DNA of 17,645 nt, taken from NCBI GenBank assembly GCA_902783615.1, contig CACZRQ010000167.1, forward strand, positions 1-17,645. The letters run 5' to 3'. Source of the DNA: an uncultured Bacteroidales bacterium. GTDB taxonomy: Bacteria; Bacteroidota; Bacteroidia; Bacteroidales; Bacteroidaceae. This document shows positions 14,544 through 17,645 of the stretch, one piece after another; the first letter of the stretch is position 1, and each line of letters begins with the position of its first letter. The position numbers were made by a program, and so were the translations under genes. The notes beneath the pieces were generated by a model. The model was not told the origin of the DNA and searched no databases. It saw only the letters and a program-made list of their open reading frames with translations.

Positions 14544-16292
14544 TTATTTATCTTTATTTCTTACAAATTCAATATCTAACTTTCCATGGGGAAAGAGAGG
14601 GGCACAATGCTCATGACAATGGTGCAAAACAACCTGTACGAACGAATCCAGTTCGTTGGCAGGCAACAACTTAATCAAGTCACGAGCCATGTTGAGGTTG
14701 TCAATCAGTTGCAGACTTTCAGCTGAACAGCCAGCCTCCTGCATCATCTCTTGAATGAATGCCTTGTTCATGGTTGCCATACGGCTGTGGGTATCTAAAT
14801 GTCCTTCAGCCAGTTTGACAGCTTTTCCCAACATGATGCCGATGGTTACATGAGGAATTTGCAACTCATCAGCCAGACGAAGCGCTTCGCCCACATAATT
14901 GCCATATTCCACAAAAGCCTGTGCCGATAAATCTGGATGCTTTTCATGCAACAGGTTCTCGCTCAACGCACCAGAATGAAGAACGATGTGTGTGCAATTC
15001 ATCGCAACAGCCACCTGCATACATTTTCGGATGGAGTTGATAAATCCTTCAATGCTAAATGGTTGGATGATGCCTGATACACCAACGATTGAGATTCCTC
15101 CCACAATACCTAATCGAGGATTGAAGGTTCTGTGGGCTAATTCAGTTCCTGCGGGAACAGAGATGGTTACAATCAAATTCTGACGAAGGTTGTTCCAAAT
15201 CATCTCACGGGGAACCTTGTTGATGGCAGGTGAACCAGGCGGGTAGTCGAACCCAGGCAGGGTGATTGTGCCAATACCTTCTCCACCTCTGATTTCAAAG
15301 TGGTCGGATGGGGTGACAGTTGCCCGTATTTCAATGCCTTTGGTCACATCGGGGTCGTCACCACTGTCTTTCAACACATAAGCATAGTCCTCACCATAAT
15401 GCACATCCACATGGATGGTTTCGCCATTGGGCAAAATGACAGGTACTGATGCTGGATACTTTCCATTTTGCTGATGCCAAGCAGCAATGGAAGCGGCTGT
15501 AGCACAAGTGCCTGTGGTGATGCCACTGTGCAACGGATAAAACTCAGGCAGTAACTGCTCGACTATCCTGCGCAAACCGTGTTCGCCATTCACCACATGG
15601 AAAGAGGAAGGAGTGGCTGGGCGACAGACGGCAAAAACCTGCATACCTTGTTCCTTGGCTTTTTCCACCTTTTCCACAAAACCACCAGACAGTCCACTTT
15701 CTTTGGTAATCATGGCATCGAAGGGTAGATGGTTGATGGTTGGCCATTGACCGTTACCATTTGTTTCATAGAAAATCAAATGGCTCTGGTCTATGCCCGC
15801 TTTCTGCGCTATGTTCAGTGAATTTTCTCGATTCAAGATGCGGAAATAGCAGTCAATGCCCAACGAAATCAAAGGCTTGAGCTTGACGATGGTCTGCACA
15901 CCAGTCAAAGCCAGCAGCCGTTTTACGCCCTGCTGTTGAATCTTGTCGATGGCATCGTTATAATTGTCACACCAAATGATATCGGAACTTCTTGGTGGAA
16001 AGATTCGTTCAAAACGAATGGCTGGGATGTTCAAGGCATTTGCCACTTCGGCTACCGTTTGATGCAAAACCTCAGCAAAAGGATGGCCTGCATCGATGAG
16101 CAATTGAATGTTGTGTTCTTGGCAAAACGAGGTGAGATGGGCAGCATCCATCGCTCCCATCAGCCGTATGCCGTGTTGTAATACCACTTCCTGCTCATCG
16201 CCTCGCGTTGAGTAGTAGTAGGCATTGCCAGCTTCTTCCAGCTTCTTAACGGCTATGCGCCCCTCAGTTGTTCCACCAAAAACAAGTATCAT
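14544..16292 (-). CDS. Fused precorrin-6A reductase / cobalt-precorrin-5B C1-methyltransferase
   Basis: This 582-residue protein joins two consecutive corrin-pathway enzymes. Residues 1 to about 250 are CbiJ/CobK-like, a reductase with ILVFGGTTEGR at the start, LLIDAGHPFAEVLHQ (64-78) and ITKESGLSGGFVEK (195-208). Residues from about 254 are CbiD-like, with HSGITTGTCATAASIAA (255-271), GDDPDVTKGIEI, and a glycine-rich FDYPPGSPAINKVPREM. CbiD methylates C1 of cobalt-precorrin-5B and CbiJ reduces the product, so the fusion puts adjacent steps in one protein. CbiD is a marker of the early-cobalt (anaerobic) branch. The ATG overlaps the upstream cbiG-cobM stop (16289-16292). Both halves appear intact; no frameshift is seen. 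Confidence 0.92.
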   Translation of the reverse strand: MILVFGGTTEGRIAVKKLEEAGNAYYYSTRGDEQEVVLQHGIRLMGAMDAAHLTSFCQEHNIQLLIDAGHPFAEVLHQTVAEVANALNIPAIRFERIFPPRSSDIIWCDNYNDAIDKIQQQGVKRLLALTGVQTIVKLKPLISLGIDCYFRILNRENSLNIAQKAGIDQSHLIFYETNGNGQWPTINHLPFDAMITKESGLSGGFVEKVEKAKEQGMQVFAVCRPATPSSFHVVNGEHGLRRIVEQLLPEFYPLHSGITTGTCATAASIAAWHQQNGKYPASVPVILPNGETIHVDVHYGEDYAYVLKDSGDDPDVTKGIEIRATVTPSDHFEIRGGEGIGTITLPGFDYPPGSPAINKVPREMIWNNLRQNLIVTISVPAGTELAHRTFNPRLGIVGGISIVGVSGIIQPFSIEGFINSIRKCMQVAVAMNCTHIVLHSGALSENLLHEKHPDLSAQAFVEYGNYVGEALRLADELQIPHVTIGIMLGKAVKLAEGHLDTHSRMATMNKAFIQEMMQEAGCSAESLQLIDNLNMARDLIKLLPANELDSFVQVVLHHCHEHCAPLFPHGKLDIEFVRNKDK

Positions 16293-17645
16293 CCTTCTTC
16301 CCCTTTTCTGAAAAGGTGTGTAAATTGTTTATTATAAAGTTCCGACAACCCCTTGCGGTTATCTATCGCATCGCCCACCACCAGCATGGTGGTAAGCGTC
16401 AAGTTGTTGTCTTTCACAATCTTTGCCAAATCCTTCAACACACCTCGATAGATGCGTTGATCCTTCCAGGTGAGGTGATAGCAAGCCGCAACAGGTGTGT
16501 CTTCAGGATATTCCATCAACAATTCCCGCTGCACATCATCCACGATGGCTGCGCTCAGGAAGATGCACATGGTGCTCTGACTGCGAGCCAACAAGTGAAG
16601 CTTCTCTTTATCTGGCATCGGTGTGCGACCTTCACCTCTTGTCAGGATGATGGTTTGCACCTTTTCTGGAATCGTGAACTGAGAACGCAATTCAGCGGCA
16701 GCAGCCAAGAACGATGAGATGCCTGGGGTGATGTGATAACTCATTCCCCATTGGTCGAAGAAATTCATCTGTTCTTGGATAGCTCCGAAGATGCAAGGGT
16801 CACCAGTGTGCAGTCGCACAATGAATTTACCTTCATCGTAGAATTTCTTCATGAGGTTTACCTGCTCCTCCAATGCCATGGATGCAGAACTGAGAACTGT
16901 GGCACCTGGTTTGTGGCATTCAGTCAATGCCTTGGGAACCAAACTGCCAGCATATAAAATCAGGTCGGCTTGCTCCAGCATTTTCCTGCCTTTCACGGAA
17001 ATCAAATCAGGGTCACCTGGACCAGCACCCACAATCTCGATGTGTCCTTGTTTACGCTCACGCAGATGAGCGCGGTCGATGGCTAAGGCAGCTGTCCAAT
17101 TCTTGCCTTTCACCTTCTCAATAATCAATTTGCCATGATTGGAACCCAAAATGGCAGCTGCTTCGCAAACACTTGGAGTACCCACATGTTTCATCACAGT
17201 ATCGCTGGGGTGGGGTACTTCAACCTTGGCCAATTCCTCGGCTGTGAAATAACACACTTCTTCACCATATTCCTCTTCGAGAACCTCAATAAAGGGCTCA
17301 TCTGCTTTCACATCGATGGTGCAATACTTATGCGAGCAAGGCAGGATGCCCCTGTTGGCAAAAGCTTCATCTATCTCATCATAGATTTCGAGCGGATTCT
17401 CAGCCTGATGTGCCAAACCAAAGCCGATAGTACCCACCATTGGCACGAAATGTAGCTCCAACATCCCTTCTGGAGCAAATCGTTTGAATGGAGAAACAAT
17501 GATGACCAACTTGTATTTTTGGGGTGACACCTCGCTCATGCTGTTCACGATGGTAACATGCTTGGGTAGTGTACTTTCCAGATAATCAGTACCTTCATCA
17601 CGTACATCGAGTAATAGAGCCGTTGGTTGTCCGCTCACAAAAGTA
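16289..17645 (-). CDS. Fused CbiG-type / cobalt-precorrin-4 C11-methyltransferase, 5' end cut by window
   Basis: The frame stays open to the right edge (17645), so the N-terminus is missing; a GTG at 17638 is unlikely to be the true start. About 450 residues are visible. Counting from that GTG, residues about 69-190 match the C-terminal domain of CbiG (VGTIGFGLAHQAENPLEIY, then HVGTPSVCEAAAIL), and residues from about 198 are a tetrapyrrole methylase of the CobM/CbiF type: IEIVGAGPGDPDLISVKG, ADLILYAGSLVP, LHTGDPCIFGAIQEQ and LAAAAELRSQFTIPE. CbiF methylates C11 of cobalt-precorrin-4 and CbiG opens the delta-lactone of the next intermediate, cobalt-precorrin-5A. In place of the usual GIGCRxG segment of CbiG the sequence has TIGFGLAHQ, a difference that may be lineage-wide. 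Confidence 0.88.
   Translation of the reverse strand, partial: TFVSGQPTALLLDVRDEGTDYLESTLPKHVTIVNSMSEVSPQKYKLVIIVSPFKRFAPEGMLELHFVPMVGTIGFGLAHQAENPLEIYDEIDEAFANRGILPCSHKYCTIDVKADEPFIEVLEEEYGEEVCYFTAEELAKVEVPHPSDTVMKHVGTPSVCEAAAILGSNHGKLIIEKVKGKNWTAALAIDRAHLRERKQGHIEIVGAGPGDPDLISVKGRKMLEQADLILYAGSLVPKALTECHKPGATVLSSASMALEEQVNLMKKFYDEGKFIVRLHTGDPCIFGAIQEQMNFFDQWGMSYHITPGISSFLAAAAELRSQFTIPEKVQTIILTRGEGRTPMPDKEKLHLLARSQSTMCIFLSAAIVDDVQRELLMEYPEDTPVAACYHLTWKDQRIYRGVLKDLAKIVKDNNLTLTTMLVVGDAIDNRKGLSELYNKQFTHLFRKGEEG

Overview
The window looks like a chromosomal stretch from a Bacteroidales bacterium, most likely Prevotella or a close relative. The evidence is a Bacteroidetes-type promoter (TTTG, 20 bp, TATATTTG) ahead of the trp leader, the trp gene order B-E-G-D-C-F-A, many ATGA stop/start overlaps, little sign of Shine-Dalgarno sequences, and Bacteroidales-style gene fusions (kinase-RapZ, CbiJ-CbiD, CbiG-CobM). 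All of this is read from motifs; no database search was possible.

Layout. Positions 1-805 hold no recognisable gene but are rich in repeats: a 22-bp tandem repeat, two related ~150-bp palindromes with the same core but different 7-bp repeats in their arms, and a separate ~200-bp imperfect inverted repeat. Positions 806-7246 (minus strand) are a complete seven-gene tryptophan operon, trpBEGDCFA. Ahead of it, 7272-7484 carry a promoter, a 20-codon leader peptide with three consecutive Trp codons, and an intrinsic terminator just before trpB: a classical ribosome-mediated attenuator. Positions 7555-10456 (minus) are a three-gene unit with 4-bp overlaps: a MurNAc/GlcNAc anomeric kinase (AmgK-like) fused to a RapZ C-terminal domain, a MurU-like sugar-1-phosphate nucleotidyltransferase, and a membrane-anchored SIMPL-domain protein. 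Together they suggest amino-sugar or peptidoglycan salvage.

From 10457 to the right edge the theme is vitamin B12. A plus-strand pair encodes cobyrinate a,c-diamide synthase (CbiA) and a PduO-type corrinoid adenosyltransferase. Converging on it with only 2 bp between stop codons is a minus-strand operon entering from the right edge: a CbiG-CobM/CbiF fusion (its 5' end is cut by the window), a CbiJ-CbiD fusion, a periplasmic-binding lipoprotein and a BtuC/FecCD permease. CbiD, CbiG, CbiF and CbiJ point to the early-cobalt (anaerobic) corrin ring route; CbiA amidates the ring and the adenosyltransferase adds the upper ligand. The transporter is probably for a corrinoid, though cobalt or an iron chelate is not excluded, and its ATPase is not in the window.

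The most unusual features are the paired palindromes whose arms carry different but internally matched heptamer repeats, the same TTGACNN heptamer pattern inside two protein-coding genes, the kinase-RapZ fusion next to MurU, and the clearly readable trp attenuator.
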